Shown here: positions 56,581 to 64,000 of the stretch, one piece after another
Position numbering within the stretch: position 1 is the first letter of the stretch
Layout: each line of letters starts with the position of its first letter
NCBI RefSeq assembly: GCF_000221185.1
Contig: NC_015865.1
Span: forward strand, 1,364,001-1,428,000
Reading direction: 5' to 3'
DNA length: 64,000 bases
Source of the DNA: Thermococcus sp. 4557
Lineage (GTDB): Archaea; Methanobacteriota_B; Thermococci; Thermococcales; Thermococcaceae
Program-made: the position numbers and the translations under genes
The notes under the pieces: generated by a model
The model's database searches: none
What the model was told of the DNA's origin: nothing
The model's input: only the letters and a program-made list of their open reading frames with translations

Positions 56581-57918
56581 TCACTGGAGAGCGGCCTTGA
56601 GGGCCTCCTCGAATATCTCCATAGCGACGTCTATCTCTTCCTTGCTTATGGTCAGCGGCGGTATGAACCTTATGCTGTTGTCGCCGCAGCCGAGGAGGAT
56701 GAGTCCGCGCTTGACGGCCTCCTTGACGATCCTGTCCCTCAGCTCTGGGTTCTTCTCCTTGGTGTCCTTGCTCTTGACGATCTCGACCGCCTGGGCGAGA
56801 CCGAGACCTCTGGCGTCTCCGATGACCTCGTACTTCTCGAGAAGCTCCTCGAGGCGCTTGTGGAGGTAGTCACCGACCTCCTGGACGTGCGGGAGGAGCT
56901 CCTTGACTATCTCGACGACCTCTATTCCTGCAGCTATCGCAACCGGGTTGCCGCCGAAGGTCGAGGCGTGCCTGCCCGGCTTGTCGAAGGCTATGTCGGC
57001 CCTGTGGACGACACCCGCTAAGGGGATTCCGCCGCCTATGGCCTTACCGAACTGGATGGTGTCCGGTGCAACGTCGAAGTGCTCGATGGCCCAGAACTTT
57101 CCGGTCCTTCCGACGCCCATCTGAACCTCGTCGTCCGCTAAGAGGATTCCGTAGTTGTCGGCGAGCTTCTTGAGCTCCTTGAAGAAGTTCTTCGGCGGGA
57201 CGACGTAGCCGCCCTCACCCTGTATCGGCTCGAAGACTATGGCTCCGACCTCGTGGGGCGGGACGTGCCTGAAGACGTACTCCTCGATGAACTCAATAAC
57301 GCGGTTGACGAGCTCGTCCGGCTCGGCGTAACCGTCTATGTGCCAGGGGTTCCTGTAGGGGTTCGGGTAGGGTATGTGCTCGACTCCAGGCATGGTCGGG
57401 AAGAACCTGTCCTGCTGAACCCACTTGCTGGCGGTAAGGCTGAGAACGGCCTGGCTCCTGCCGTGGAAGGCGTGGTAGAAGGCGATGAACCTCTTCCTTC
57501 CGGTGCCGTACTTGACGAGCTTCATCATGGCCTCGTTGGCCTCGGCACCGCTGTTCTGGTAAACCACCTTCTTCGGGAAGTCGCCGGGAGCGAGTTCGGC
57601 GAGCTTCTGGGCGAGTATGACGGCGTTCTCGTAGAAGAAGTCGTTCAGAGCGAAGTGGGTGAACTTCTCGGCCTGCCTCTTAACGGCCTCGACGACCCTC
57701 GGGTGGGCGTGGCCAACGTTGAGAACGCCGACACCGCTTCCGAAGTCGTAGAAGGTGTTTCCATCAACGTCGTAGACGAGGATTCCATCTCCGTGGTCGA
57801 TGACTATCGGGAGGGTCTCCGGGTCCTGCGTGGTAACTGCGAGGGCCTCAAAGTTCTTCTCAATAACCTCCTTGGCCTTGGGTCCGGGGAGTTCTTTAAC
57901 GTTCGGTCTAACCACCAT
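56581..57918 (-). CDS. Class III PLP-dependent aminotransferase (ornithine aminotransferase / amino-acid racemase group)
   Basis: 445 residues. Fold-type I motifs: [82 protein letters not shown], and the PLP lysine in [16 protein letters not shown]. Thermococcales have several such paralogs acting as ornithine omega-aminotransferase or as alanine/serine or broad amino-acid racemases; this sequence could be any of these. ATG 57918 follows GGTGATGCAC. Promoter has a perfect palindrome next to the TATA box. Confidence 0.85.
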   Translation of the reverse strand: MVVRPNVKELPGPKAKEVIEKNFEALAVTTQDPETLPIVIDHGDGILVYDVDGNTFYDFGSGVGVLNVGHAHPRVVEAVKRQAEKFTHFALNDFFYENAVILAQKLAELAPGDFPKKVVYQNSGAEANEAMMKLVKYGTGRKRFIAFYHAFHGRSQAVLSLTASKWVQQDRFFPTMPGVEHIPYPNPYRNPWHIDGYAEPDELVNRVIEFIEEYVFRHVPPHEVGAIVFEPIQGEGGYVVPPKNFFKELKKLADNYGILLADDEVQMGVGRTGKFWAIEHFDVAPDTIQFGKAIGGGIPLAGVVHRADIAFDKPGRHASTFGGNPVAIAAGIEVVEIVKELLPHVQEVGDYLHKRLEELLEKYEVIGDARGLGLAQAVEIVKSKDTKEKNPELRDRIVKEAVKRGLILLGCGDNSIRFIPPLTISKEEIDVAMEIFEEALKAALQ

Positions 57919-57944
57919 GTGCATCACCGGTGAGAGATGGGGGT

Positions 57945-57977
57945 TCTCCTATATAAGCCTGTGTTCATCGATGAACA
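57945..57977 (-). promoter_or_regulatory. Aminotransferase promoter with palindrome TGTTCATCGATGAACA
   Basis: A perfect 16-base palindrome (57962-57977) lies immediately upstream of the leftward TATA box (GGCTTATATAGG, about 57947-57958). This is where an activator or an Lrp-type regulator would bind. Confidence 0.65.
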
Positions 57978-58077
57978 TTTTTGACCGAAAAATTTTCGGG
58001 GGAATCGGAAAATACCTCGATTCCCAAAACGGAAATCCGAAAAACACCGAGAGAAAAGAACGAGGGGTTGTGGAAAA

Positions 58078-59070
58078 TCACTCCACGACCTTTGAGTTCC
58101 ACTCGTCAATGAGCTCCTTCGCCGAGTTGGCGGCAATGGCGCCCTGGCCGACGGCAACGGCGATCTGCTTGAAGACGTTGGTTATATCGCCCGCCGCGAA
58201 GATTCCCTTCATCTTCGTGCGCATGTGCATGTCCACTGGGATGTAGCCGTACTCGTCGGTTATTCCGAGGTGCTTGACGAAGTCGGTCTTGGGCTCGTAG
58301 CCGATGAAGATGAAGACTCCATCGACCGCCATCTCGGTCTCCTCGCCCGTGACGCGGTTCTTCAGCTTGACGGCCTCGACCTTGCCGTCGCCCTTGATTT
58401 CGGTCACGACGGTGTTGAGTATCGCCGGAATGCCGCTCTCCTTGAACCTGTCCTGGAGTATCTTGTCGGCCCTGAACTCCTCGCGCCTGTGGACGAGCGT
58501 GACATCTACGCCTATGCTCTTGAGGTAGAGCGCCTCCTGAAGGGCCGTGTTTCCGCCGCCGACGACGACAACCTTCTTGCCCTTGAAGAGCGGGCCGTCG
58601 CAGGTGGCACAGTAGGAAACGCCCCTTCCGGTGAACTCCTCCTCGCCCGGAACGTGGAGCTTCCTCGGCGCGGCGCCAACGGTTATGATTATGGTCTTCG
58701 CCTTGTACTCCTTGCCGTTCTTGGTCTTCACCGTGAACTTGCACGGGCCCTCGTAGTAGGCGCACTCCGCCGGGTCAATCCTCTCGACCTCGTCGAAGAC
58801 GATATCAACGCCGAGCCTCTTGACGTGTTCGTGCATCCTGTTCGTCAGCTCGGAACCGCTGATTCCCTCGGGGAATCCGGGGTAGTTCTCTATCATGTCC
58901 GTCAGCGCCATGTTTCCTCCGAGGTCCTTGCTGAGTATCAGCGTCTCAAGGCCGAAGCGCGCCGCGTATATCGCCGCGGTGAATCCTGCAGGTCCTGCGC
59001 CTATGATGAGCACGTCCCAGGTCTTGTTCTCGTACTCGCCTCCGCGTGAGAATCCTCCCAGACTGAACAT
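58078..59070 (-). CDS. trxB: Thioredoxin reductase
   Basis: 330-residue FAD/NAD(P)H disulfide reductase. FAD motif VLIIGAGPAGFTAAIYAARFG (about 20-40), redox pair CATC at 154-157 (VSYCATCDGPLF), NAD(P)H motif VVVVGGGNTALQEALYLKSIG, and GIFAAGDITN near the C terminus. In Thermococcales it works with a glutaredoxin-like protein disulfide oxidoreductase in sulfur/redox metabolism. Start ATG 59070 after GGAGGTGAGAGAG. Confidence 0.94.
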   Translation of the reverse strand: MFSLGGFSRGGEYENKTWDVLIIGAGPAGFTAAIYAARFGLETLILSKDLGGNMALTDMIENYPGFPEGISGSELTNRMHEHVKRLGVDIVFDEVERIDPAECAYYEGPCKFTVKTKNGKEYKAKTIIITVGAAPRKLHVPGEEEFTGRGVSYCATCDGPLFKGKKVVVVGGGNTALQEALYLKSIGVDVTLVHRREEFRADKILQDRFKESGIPAILNTVVTEIKGDGKVEAVKLKNRVTGEETEMAVDGVFIFIGYEPKTDFVKHLGITDEYGYIPVDMHMRTKMKGIFAAGDITNVFKQIAVAVGQGAIAANSAKELIDEWNSKVVE

Positions 59071-59135
59071 CTCTCTCACCTCCGGGCTTTCCTAACGTGG
59101 ACTATTTAAAAGCATTATTGCCCAGTGGTGTGTAT

Positions 59136-59981
59136 TCACACCACGACGTTAATTTCCGGACTGCCCTCTGGGAACCCTTCGGCGGGTTCGATCAGCAGCT
59201 CCGTCCCCGCGTGTTCGTCCTGCTTCAGGGGGACGTCCATCGTGAGCAGAACCTCGTATTTTCCGTGTCCCTCCAGAATCCTCCGCGCTCCGAAGGCCTC
59301 CCGGAGCTTCCGCGGATCGCTGACGTTCCTGTCCATCACCAGTATCAGCGGCTTTTCCCAGAACCTTCTCTCAAAATCCTTCTCCCCGCTTCCCCGGACC
59401 TCCACGAGCTTCTCCTTCCCTTTCGATTCGGAGTGGATCAGCTCCACCCTGGCCCCCCTGCACTTCTCGACGCTGGTGTAGAGCCTCCCCGAGAGCATTC
59501 CCCTCCCGGTTTCCAGCCGCAGATGGGCGTACTCATCGTTGTGGGACGTTCCAATGGAAGTCTCCCCTGCCTCGATTCGGTACGTAGGCAGCACCGGGGA
59601 TATCAGGGCGTCCCTGAACTTCCCCTCCACTATGACGTAAACCGGGAGCTCGACCCAGGCGTCGTCGTTTTCACGTATGGAAACAAAGAACCGTTCCGGC
59701 TTCAGTTCTATCCTGTCCGAGGTGAACTCCCCTGCCGTCCTGAGTTCCCGCTGCACGGAGTAGTGCCTGTGCTTGGCCCCTATCCATTCACCCCTTATCC
59801 GCAGGGTTCCCTTCAGGAGCCGGGTTTTCTCGGGAAGTACGAGGGTTCCCCCTTCGATCCTTACGGATGAGGCGAGTTCCGTGCACTTCCTCCTCGCCTT
59901 CGCCTCCCGCTCCATGTCCATCAGTATGATGCCCAGCATGATGAATATGAAAACGATAAACAGGGCCCCACCGCCTTCCAT
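59136..59981 (-). CDS. Membrane-anchored protein of unknown function
   Basis: 281 residues. One N-terminal membrane helix (ALFIVFIFIMLGIILM) followed by a basic stretch and a long beta-rich domain with many charged residues (TLRIRGEWIGAKHRHYSVQREL; PVYVIVEGKFRDALISPVL; KYEVLLTMDVPLKQDE). No recognised family. ATG 59981 after GGTGGTTGC. Stands alone between trxB and the YdjM-like gene. Confidence 0.65.
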   Translation of the reverse strand: MEGGGALFIVFIFIMLGIILMDMEREAKARRKCTELASSVRIEGGTLVLPEKTRLLKGTLRIRGEWIGAKHRHYSVQRELRTAGEFTSDRIELKPERFFVSIRENDDAWVELPVYVIVEGKFRDALISPVLPTYRIEAGETSIGTSHNDEYAHLRLETGRGMLSGRLYTSVEKCRGARVELIHSESKGKEKLVEVRGSGEKDFERRFWEKPLILVMDRNVSDPRKLREAFGARRILEGHGKYEVLLTMDVPLKQDEHAGTELLIEPAEGFPEGSPEINVVV

Positions 59982-60026
59982 GCAACCACCGGGGTAAATA
60001 CGAAGGTGGAAAATAAAAGAGTTTCT

Positions 60027-60557
60027 CTACAGTAGTGATAGCTCTCCGTCGAGGAGCAGGTGGAGGACATAGCCGCTGAATGCAGCGAAGCCGACGTAGA
60101 GTCCCTCCCCCGTCGTCATGTTGAGGCCGTACTCCACCAGAACGAACGCCAGGCCCCCGTAGACTGCCGCGAAGAGGAAGGAGTGAACTATCCCCCTGTG
60201 CTTCGGCATCATCCACGTGAAGGCGAACCACGCTATCACGGCGGCAAGAACCGCTATGCCCCATTCAATGGTCGTGTTGAGCCAGGGCTCCCCGACGTTT
60301 ATCGACCCCGCGGTGTTGACGTAGACCGCCCCCCCGACCACCACGCTGACTATCGGCTTCGTCCCGCGGTGGATCAGGGCGTTTGGATGGTCCATGTCCG
60401 GCAGGTCGCTCCCCAGGACGTAGAAAGCGTAGCCCAGCACCAGGGCCATCGTTGTGAGGGCGAGGGGAGCGCCGTGGGCGGCCGCGAGTCCCGCCGCTGC
60501 GACGATGACCGGATAGCTGACTACCCCGCTGAGCACGTGAACGTCGTAGTTGGGCAT
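60027..60557 (-). CDS. YdjM/DUF457-type membrane-bound metal-dependent hydrolase
   Basis: 176 residues, about five membrane helices. Conserved polar residues on the membrane face: YDVHVLSG, GSDLPDMDHPNAL, MPKHRGIVHSFLF and YVLHLLLDG, the His/Asp pattern of the YdjM/DUF457 family. Lipid-related hydrolase is one suggested role; the reaction is unknown. Six bases after the AAA+ ATPase stop, so cotranscribed with it. Confidence 0.78.
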   Translation of the reverse strand: MPNYDVHVLSGVVSYPVIVAAAGLAAAHGAPLALTTMALVLGYAFYVLGSDLPDMDHPNALIHRGTKPIVSVVVGGAVYVNTAGSINVGEPWLNTTIEWGIAVLAAVIAWFAFTWMMPKHRGIVHSFLFAAVYGGLAFVLVEYGLNMTTGEGLYVGFAAFSGYVLHLLLDGELSLL

Positions 60558-60563
60558 GGGGCA

Positions 60564-61769
60564 TCACTCTTCCCCTTTCTCTGCCTGCCCCTCCTCCAGG
60601 AACTTCCTCACGTACTCCGGAACCTTGTAGTTGCCCTTGGGGTCTCCGACCAGGAATCCGAGCCTTATGAGCTCGTTGAGCTGGTCGTAAACCTGTATTC
60701 CGGGCCTCTTGACTGCCTTGGCCACCTGGATGTAGCTCACCGGTCCGCCGTTGAACTCATAGACTATGGCCTCAACGAGGTCCTTGTACTCCTTTGGAAT
60801 CCTCGTGAGGTACTCCTCGAGGCTCTTTGGCTCCTCGAGTATGGTGGTCACCACGTAGTCGTCTATGGGGTCGAACTTGTGCTTTGAGGCCTCGCTGAGA
60901 ACGTAGTGGAGCAGGCGGAGAATCTGCCTGGGATTGCCCTTTCCGAGCTGGTGTATCAGCTTTATGGCCTCCTCCGTGAAGGGGTAGATTGGGTCATCCG
61001 TGTCCCTTATCCTAACCCTGTTGAGCCTCTTCTTGACGAGCTCGTAGGCTTCGTCTATACTCATCGGGCGGAGCTTGAACTCGTAGTGGAGGCGCATGAA
61101 GAAGGCCGGGAAAATCTTGGTGTACTCCTCGTAGGCCTCCGGTACACAGGCGAATGCGACGATGCAGCCCTGGGGCATGTTGCTGATGAAGTGCCTGAGC
61201 ATCTCGAAGAACTGTATCTTCTCCCTCTCGCTCGCGCTCCCCATGTTCTCAAGCTCGTCCAGGAGGAGGGCGCAGTAGGGGTATTTCCCCATCTGCTCGG
61301 TCAGAAGCTCGGCTATGTCTCTGCTCTTGTACTCGTCCCTGTCGCTCAGCATCTTCTCGAGCCTGTCTATGAAACCGAGCTTCCTTGAGAGGTTCTCGAG
61401 GAATATGTTCGTCCTGCTCTTTGGCGGCTTGAGGGCGTAGAAGATGTCGCGCGTGAGCTTGAGGATGTCGTTCGTGTCAACCTTGACGTATATGGCCTTC
61501 CCGCGGTTCTCCTCTATGGCCTTGGCTATTGTTTTGAGTCTCTGGGTCTTGCCCATTCCGAGGGGGCCGACGATGCTCATGGCTATCGAGCTCTTGTTTC
61601 CGATAACCTCGGAGATTATCATCTGGAGGCGCATGTCTATCTCCTGATAGACGTGAATGCTCTCGACGTCGCTTATTCCCTCGCTTGCGAGCTGCTCGAA
61701 GGGGTTCCGAGAAAGGCCGTAAACTTCGTATGACTGGTAGGGATAAAGCTTAAGGCCACCGGCTTCCAT
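60564..61769 (-). CDS. Cdc6-like AAA+ ATPase with C-terminal winged helix
   Basis: 401 residues. SIVGPLGMGKTQRLKTIAKAIEE (Walker A), CALLLDELENMGSASE (Walker B), an arginine-rich lid (GNPRQILRLLHYVLSEASKH) and a C-terminal winged helix (GGPVSYIQVAKAVKRPGIQVYDQLNELIRLGFLVGD). Built like Orc1/Cdc6 but too divergent to be an initiator. Its partner is unknown. Start ATG 61769 after GGTGAGTTAAA; shares a TATA-containing gap with the divergent THUMP gene. Confidence 0.78.
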   Translation of the reverse strand: MEAGGLKLYPYQSYEVYGLSRNPFEQLASEGISDVESIHVYQEIDMRLQMIISEVIGNKSSIAMSIVGPLGMGKTQRLKTIAKAIEENRGKAIYVKVDTNDILKLTRDIFYALKPPKSRTNIFLENLSRKLGFIDRLEKMLSDRDEYKSRDIAELLTEQMGKYPYCALLLDELENMGSASEREKIQFFEMLRHFISNMPQGCIVAFACVPEAYEEYTKIFPAFFMRLHYEFKLRPMSIDEAYELVKKRLNRVRIRDTDDPIYPFTEEAIKLIHQLGKGNPRQILRLLHYVLSEASKHKFDPIDDYVVTTILEEPKSLEEYLTRIPKEYKDLVEAIVYEFNGGPVSYIQVAKAVKRPGIQVYDQLNELIRLGFLVGDPKGNYKVPEYVRKFLEEGQAEKGEE

Positions 61770-61830
61770 TTTAACTCACCGCATAGTTTAGGAACGCGAA
61801 ATATAAAAACCTGTCCATCGGTGAGCGGAG

Positions 61831-62316
61831 ATGACGATTCTTCTCGTTACGACCCCACAGGGACGTGAGGGCGATGGGATACTTGAACTGGAGTGGGCGC
61901 TGGGGAAGGTTCGGGTCCGGGGAACGGACTGGAAGGGCGTTCTCCTGGCCGAAACACCCCTGTCGAAGGGCGAAGCCCTTGAACGGCTGAGGAACTTTGA
62001 GACGCAGGCTATACAGAGGGTCGTCCCCCTCGACCTCATTGTTCCGGCCAGGAGGGAGGAGATAGAGAAAGCTGTCATGGAACTCGCCGAGAGAATAGAC
62101 GGAACCTTCGCGGTGCGCGCCAAGGTTCGGGGGAATAAGGGGCTCTCAGCGAGGGAGCTTGAGATCGGCCTCGGCTCCCTGGTGGTCGAGCGCTTCGGCC
62201 TCGGGGTGAACCTGAGCGACCCGGATTACACCCTCGTGGTTGAGGTCCTCGGGAAGAAGGCCGGCATCGGGCTGGTGAGGAGGGGCGAGCTCCTCCGCTT
62301 CGAGGTGGTCGAGTGA
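61831..62316 (+). CDS. THUMP domain protein (Tan1-like)
   Basis: 161 residues. A THUMP domain fills the C-terminal part (IEKAVMELAERIDGTFAVRAKVRGNKGLSARELEIGLGSLVVERFGLGVNLSDPDYTLVVEVLGKKAGIGLVRRGELLRF), preceded by an N-terminal region (LELEWALGKVRVRGTDWKGVLLAETP). Similar archaeal proteins (COG1818) are adaptors for tRNA cytidine acetylation, so it may present tRNA to a Kre33/TmcA-like enzyme encoded elsewhere. Start after GGTGAGCGGAG. Confidence 0.85.
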   Translation: MTILLVTTPQGREGDGILELEWALGKVRVRGTDWKGVLLAETPLSKGEALERLRNFETQAIQRVVPLDLIVPARREEIEKAVMELAERIDGTFAVRAKVRGNKGLSARELEIGLGSLVVERFGLGVNLSDPDYTLVVEVLGKKAGIGLVRRGELLRFEVVE

Positions 62317-62349
62317 AGGCTAAAATAGGATGAAGTCGAATTCATAAAC

Positions 62350-63057
62350 ATGGACGTCAAGCGAGTTTCGTACCTGGTTATCGCCTTGGTCGTGGTTTCC
62401 TCGGTTCTTCTTTTCGTCAAGCCCTACGTTATTTGGAGGGAGGGGGGTGAGAGAATCTCCGGTGAGGTTGTTGTTCTTCCCGAGCCGAGACTGACTGGGG
62501 AGATGAGCGTTGAGGCGGCCATAGCAAAGCGGAGGAGCATCCGCTCGTACAGGAACGAGCCCCTAACCCTCGAGCAGCTTTCCCAGCTCCTGTGGGCGGC
62601 GCAGGGAATAACGGACCCGAGGAAGTACCGCTCGGCCCCGAGTGCCGGGGCGACCTATCCCTTCGAGGTTTACGTCGTGGTCGGAAACGTTGAAGGGCTC
62701 GAAGGGGGAATCTACCGCTACGACCCCTTCAACCACACGCTGATCCTGGTGAGGAAGGGGGACTGGAGGAGGGCCCTCCAGAAGGCCGCGCTGGACCAGT
62801 CGTGGGTTGGGAGGGCGGCGGTGGACATCGTCCTGGTGGCGTACTACTCCAGGACGACCTCCTACTACGGTGAACGGGGAGTCAGGTACGTCCACATGGA
62901 GGCCGGGCACATAGGCCAGAACATCTACCTCCAGGCGACCGCTCTGAACCTCGGAACCGTAGCTGTTGGGGCATTCTACGATGACCAGGTTGCCGAGATA
63001 GTAGGCGCCGGGGGCGTTCCGCTGTACATATTCCCGGTGGGTGTTCCCGGTGATTAG
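62350..63057 (+). CDS. SagB-type nitroreductase-fold oxidoreductase, membrane-anchored
   Basis: 235 residues. An N-terminal membrane helix (VSYLVIALVVVSSVLLFV) anchors a nitroreductase-like FMN domain: AIAKRRSIRSYRNEPLTLEQLSQLLWAAQGITDP, RSAPSAGATYPFEVYVVVG, and HMEAGHIGQNIYLQATALNLGTVAVGAFYDD. SagB-type enzymes oxidise azolines in peptide maturation, but no cyclodehydratase or precursor gene is near, so the substrate here is open. Followed by an overlapping small membrane gene. Confidence 0.82.
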   Translation: MDVKRVSYLVIALVVVSSVLLFVKPYVIWREGGERISGEVVVLPEPRLTGEMSVEAAIAKRRSIRSYRNEPLTLEQLSQLLWAAQGITDPRKYRSAPSAGATYPFEVYVVVGNVEGLEGGIYRYDPFNHTLILVRKGDWRRALQKAALDQSWVGRAAVDIVLVAYYSRTTSYYGERGVRYVHMEAGHIGQNIYLQATALNLGTVAVGAFYDDQVAEIVGAGGVPLYIFPVGVPGD

Positions 63058-63229
63058 CCTGGACCATTACACGCTGGGTTACGCAGCATTTGCCCTCATG
63101 AGCCTGGCCATGCTCAGCGGGGCACTGATATTCCTCTCGAAGCGCAGGGAGACATGGATAAGGGTTCACATTGTCATCAGTGTGATAGCCTACATCATCA
63201 TGTTCCTAGCGATATGGCTCGTTAGATGA
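63050..63229 (+). CDS. Small two-helix membrane protein
   Basis: 59 residues from a GTG start at 63050, overlapping the SagB-like stop by 8 bases, with GGTG six bases before. Two hydrophobic helices (YAAFALMSLAMLSGALIFL; VHIVISVIAYIIMFLAIWLV) separated by SKRRETWIR. A His within each region could hold heme as in small b-type cytochromes, making it a possible electron donor/acceptor for the oxidoreductase. Inference only. Confidence 0.6.
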   Translation: MISLDHYTLGYAAFALMSLAMLSGALIFLSKRRETWIRVHIVISVIAYIIMFLAIWLVR

Positions 63230-63277
63230 ACCTAAAACTTATTAGGCCCCATGTGCTACCCGTACGGGGGGATGGGA

Positions 63278-63763
63278 ATGTACGACGTTCACGAGGTCGT
63301 TGAGGGCCTTTCAAGGCTGAGTTACAAGGACGCCCTCGCGTACTGGGTAGAGGGCGAGAAGGAGGAGGCGGAATTCTACCGCGAGCTCGCGAGACGCGCC
63401 CGGGACCTGGGTCTCGGGGAGGAGCTGGTGAGGACATTCGAGAAGCTGGCCGAGGACTCGCTGAACCATGCCGCCGAACTTGAGGCCCGGTTCAGGGAGA
63501 CCTACGGGAACGCCCCGAGGAGCGACCTCCCCCCACTCGAGGTTCTTCCGGTCCTCGAGGAGTTCGAGAGGGCCGACCAGCTGGAGGAGGTTTTGAAGGC
63601 TGCCATGGAGAGCGAGCTGATAGCCCACGAATCCTACAAGCTGCTCGCGGAGAGGGTCGACGACGAGCGGCTGAGGGAGCTCTACGCCAAACTGGCCGAC
63701 GTTGAGCGGGGACACTACGAGATGCTCCTGGAGAGGTACGAAGAATTGAAAAAGAGAAGATGA
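63278..63763 (+). CDS. Ferritin-like / rubrerythrin-family protein
   Basis: 161 residues, all helical, four-helix bundle. Metal-ligand pattern: EGEKEEAEFYRELARR, FEKLAEDSLNHAAELE, AAMESELIAHESYKLLAER and KLADVERGHYEMLLERYEE give Glu and ExxH residues for a di-iron site. No rubredoxin domain. Probably peroxide or iron handling. ATG 63278 follows GGGGGGATGGGA; TATA AAAACTTATTAG at about 63233-63244. Confidence 0.82.
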   Translation: MYDVHEVVEGLSRLSYKDALAYWVEGEKEEAEFYRELARRARDLGLGEELVRTFEKLAEDSLNHAAELEARFRETYGNAPRSDLPPLEVLPVLEEFERADQLEEVLKAAMESELIAHESYKLLAERVDDERLRELYAKLADVERGHYEMLLERYEELKKRR

Positions 63764-63764
63764 T

Positions 63765-64000
63765 TCAAGCTTTTTCCTCGACCTGGGCTGTGCCTTCGGC
63801 CTCTTTTTTGAGCATCTCTTTCGCCTCCGGCGGCTCCTCTATCAGGTTGTCGCTGTACTTGTCGTAGTCCGCCAGCAGGAACTCCTCGCTCATGCTGAGG
63901 GCCTTCACAGCCTTTTCCTCGCCCGGGAACTTCTTTCCCGGACACACGTCAACGCAGAGGGCGCAGAACATGCAGCGCGAGACGTAGTGCCGTATCTTCT
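63765..64000 (-). CDS. 4Fe-4S ferredoxin-type subunit of membrane-bound hydrogenase/Mbx-like complex (5' end beyond window)
   Basis: C-terminal 78 or so residues of a gene that enters from the right edge. The cluster motif CMFCALCVDVCPGKKF is followed by LLADYDKYSDNLIEEPPEAKEML and an acidic tail ending EEKA. This is the NuoI-like pattern of MbhN/MbxN, the last gene of Thermococcales Mbh (hydrogenase) or Mbs/Mbx (sulfane reductase) operons; the two cannot be separated from this fragment. Stop at 63765, one base beyond the convergent ferritin-like gene. Confidence 0.75.
   Translation of the reverse strand, partial: KIRHYVSRCMFCALCVDVCPGKKFPGEEKAVKALSMSEEFLLADYDKYSDNLIEEPPEAKEMLKKEAEGTAQVEEKA

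Overview
The window looks like a chromosomal segment of a hyperthermophilic euryarchaeon of the order Thermococcales, most likely Thermococcus. The support is: family-D DNA polymerase subunits DP1 and DP2, the latter with a mini-intein; RadA, NucS and Orc1/Cdc6; GGTGA-type ribosome binding sites; BRE/TATA promoters; a CGP-CTERM surface protein; ADP-forming acyl-CoA ligase; TGM glycolytic operators; and an Mbh/Mbx-type ferredoxin subunit. No rRNA, CRISPR array or complete insertion sequence was seen. One tRNA (Gln, UUG) is present.

Layout. 0-5.3 kb: methylthioadenosine salvage (mtaD partial, mtnP), a secreted nuclease, and a small cluster of membrane and secreted proteins, one broken by an in-frame stop. 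5.5-9.7 kb: proteasome-assembly-chaperone homologue, DUF473, NucS, RadA and a K+ channel. 9.7-12.2 kb: the probable replication origin, with ORB elements, AT-rich DNA and two tandem paralogous genes of unknown function, ending at orc1/cdc6. 12.2-21.2 kb: orc1/cdc6, DP1, an extra AT-rich gene of unknown function, and DP2. Genes on both sides are transcribed away from the origin. 21.9-22.65 kb: a non-coding island of short perfect hairpins beside tRNA-Gln. 22.8-28.5 kb: tpiA, coaD, a surface protein, acyl-CoA ligase alpha subunit, kae1 and a DUF835 protein. 28.4-39.4 kb: a long leftward run (NAD kinase, two flippase-like proteins, an RNA m5C methyltransferase, a surface-anchored module with an RND exporter) ending at a divergent regulator with a perfect palindromic operator. 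39.4-46.9 kb: CDP-archaeol synthase, molybdopterin/tungstopterin genes (moaD, an E1-like enzyme, moaE), a SPASM protein with its neighbouring regulator, ITP pyrophosphatase, an Lrp-type regulator and a radical SAM protein. 46.9-47.1 kb: a second hairpin island with a truncated gene copy. 47.2-53.1 kb: a second RND/MMPL exporter with a PadR regulator, then enolase. 53.2-64 kb: a CGP-CTERM protein, deoC overlapping a small DUF1884 (A-domain encapsulin type) gene, an ECF S component, a class III aminotransferase, thioredoxin reductase, a Cdc6-like ATPase, a THUMP protein, a membrane-anchored SagB-type oxidoreductase with a small membrane partner, a ferritin-like protein, and the 3' end of a hydrogenase-type ferredoxin subunit.

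How the genes work together. Replication initiation and elongation genes cluster around the origin. Two efflux systems each carry their own divergent regulator and operator. The glycolytic genes tpiA and eno each carry a Thermococcales glycolytic motif at the translation start. The most interesting candidates for less-described biology are the deoC/A-domain shell pair, the gene separating DP1 from DP2, the SPASM protein without a recognisable radical-SAM cysteine motif, the hairpin islands, and full ORB sequences lying outside the origin, including one inside the coaD coding sequence.
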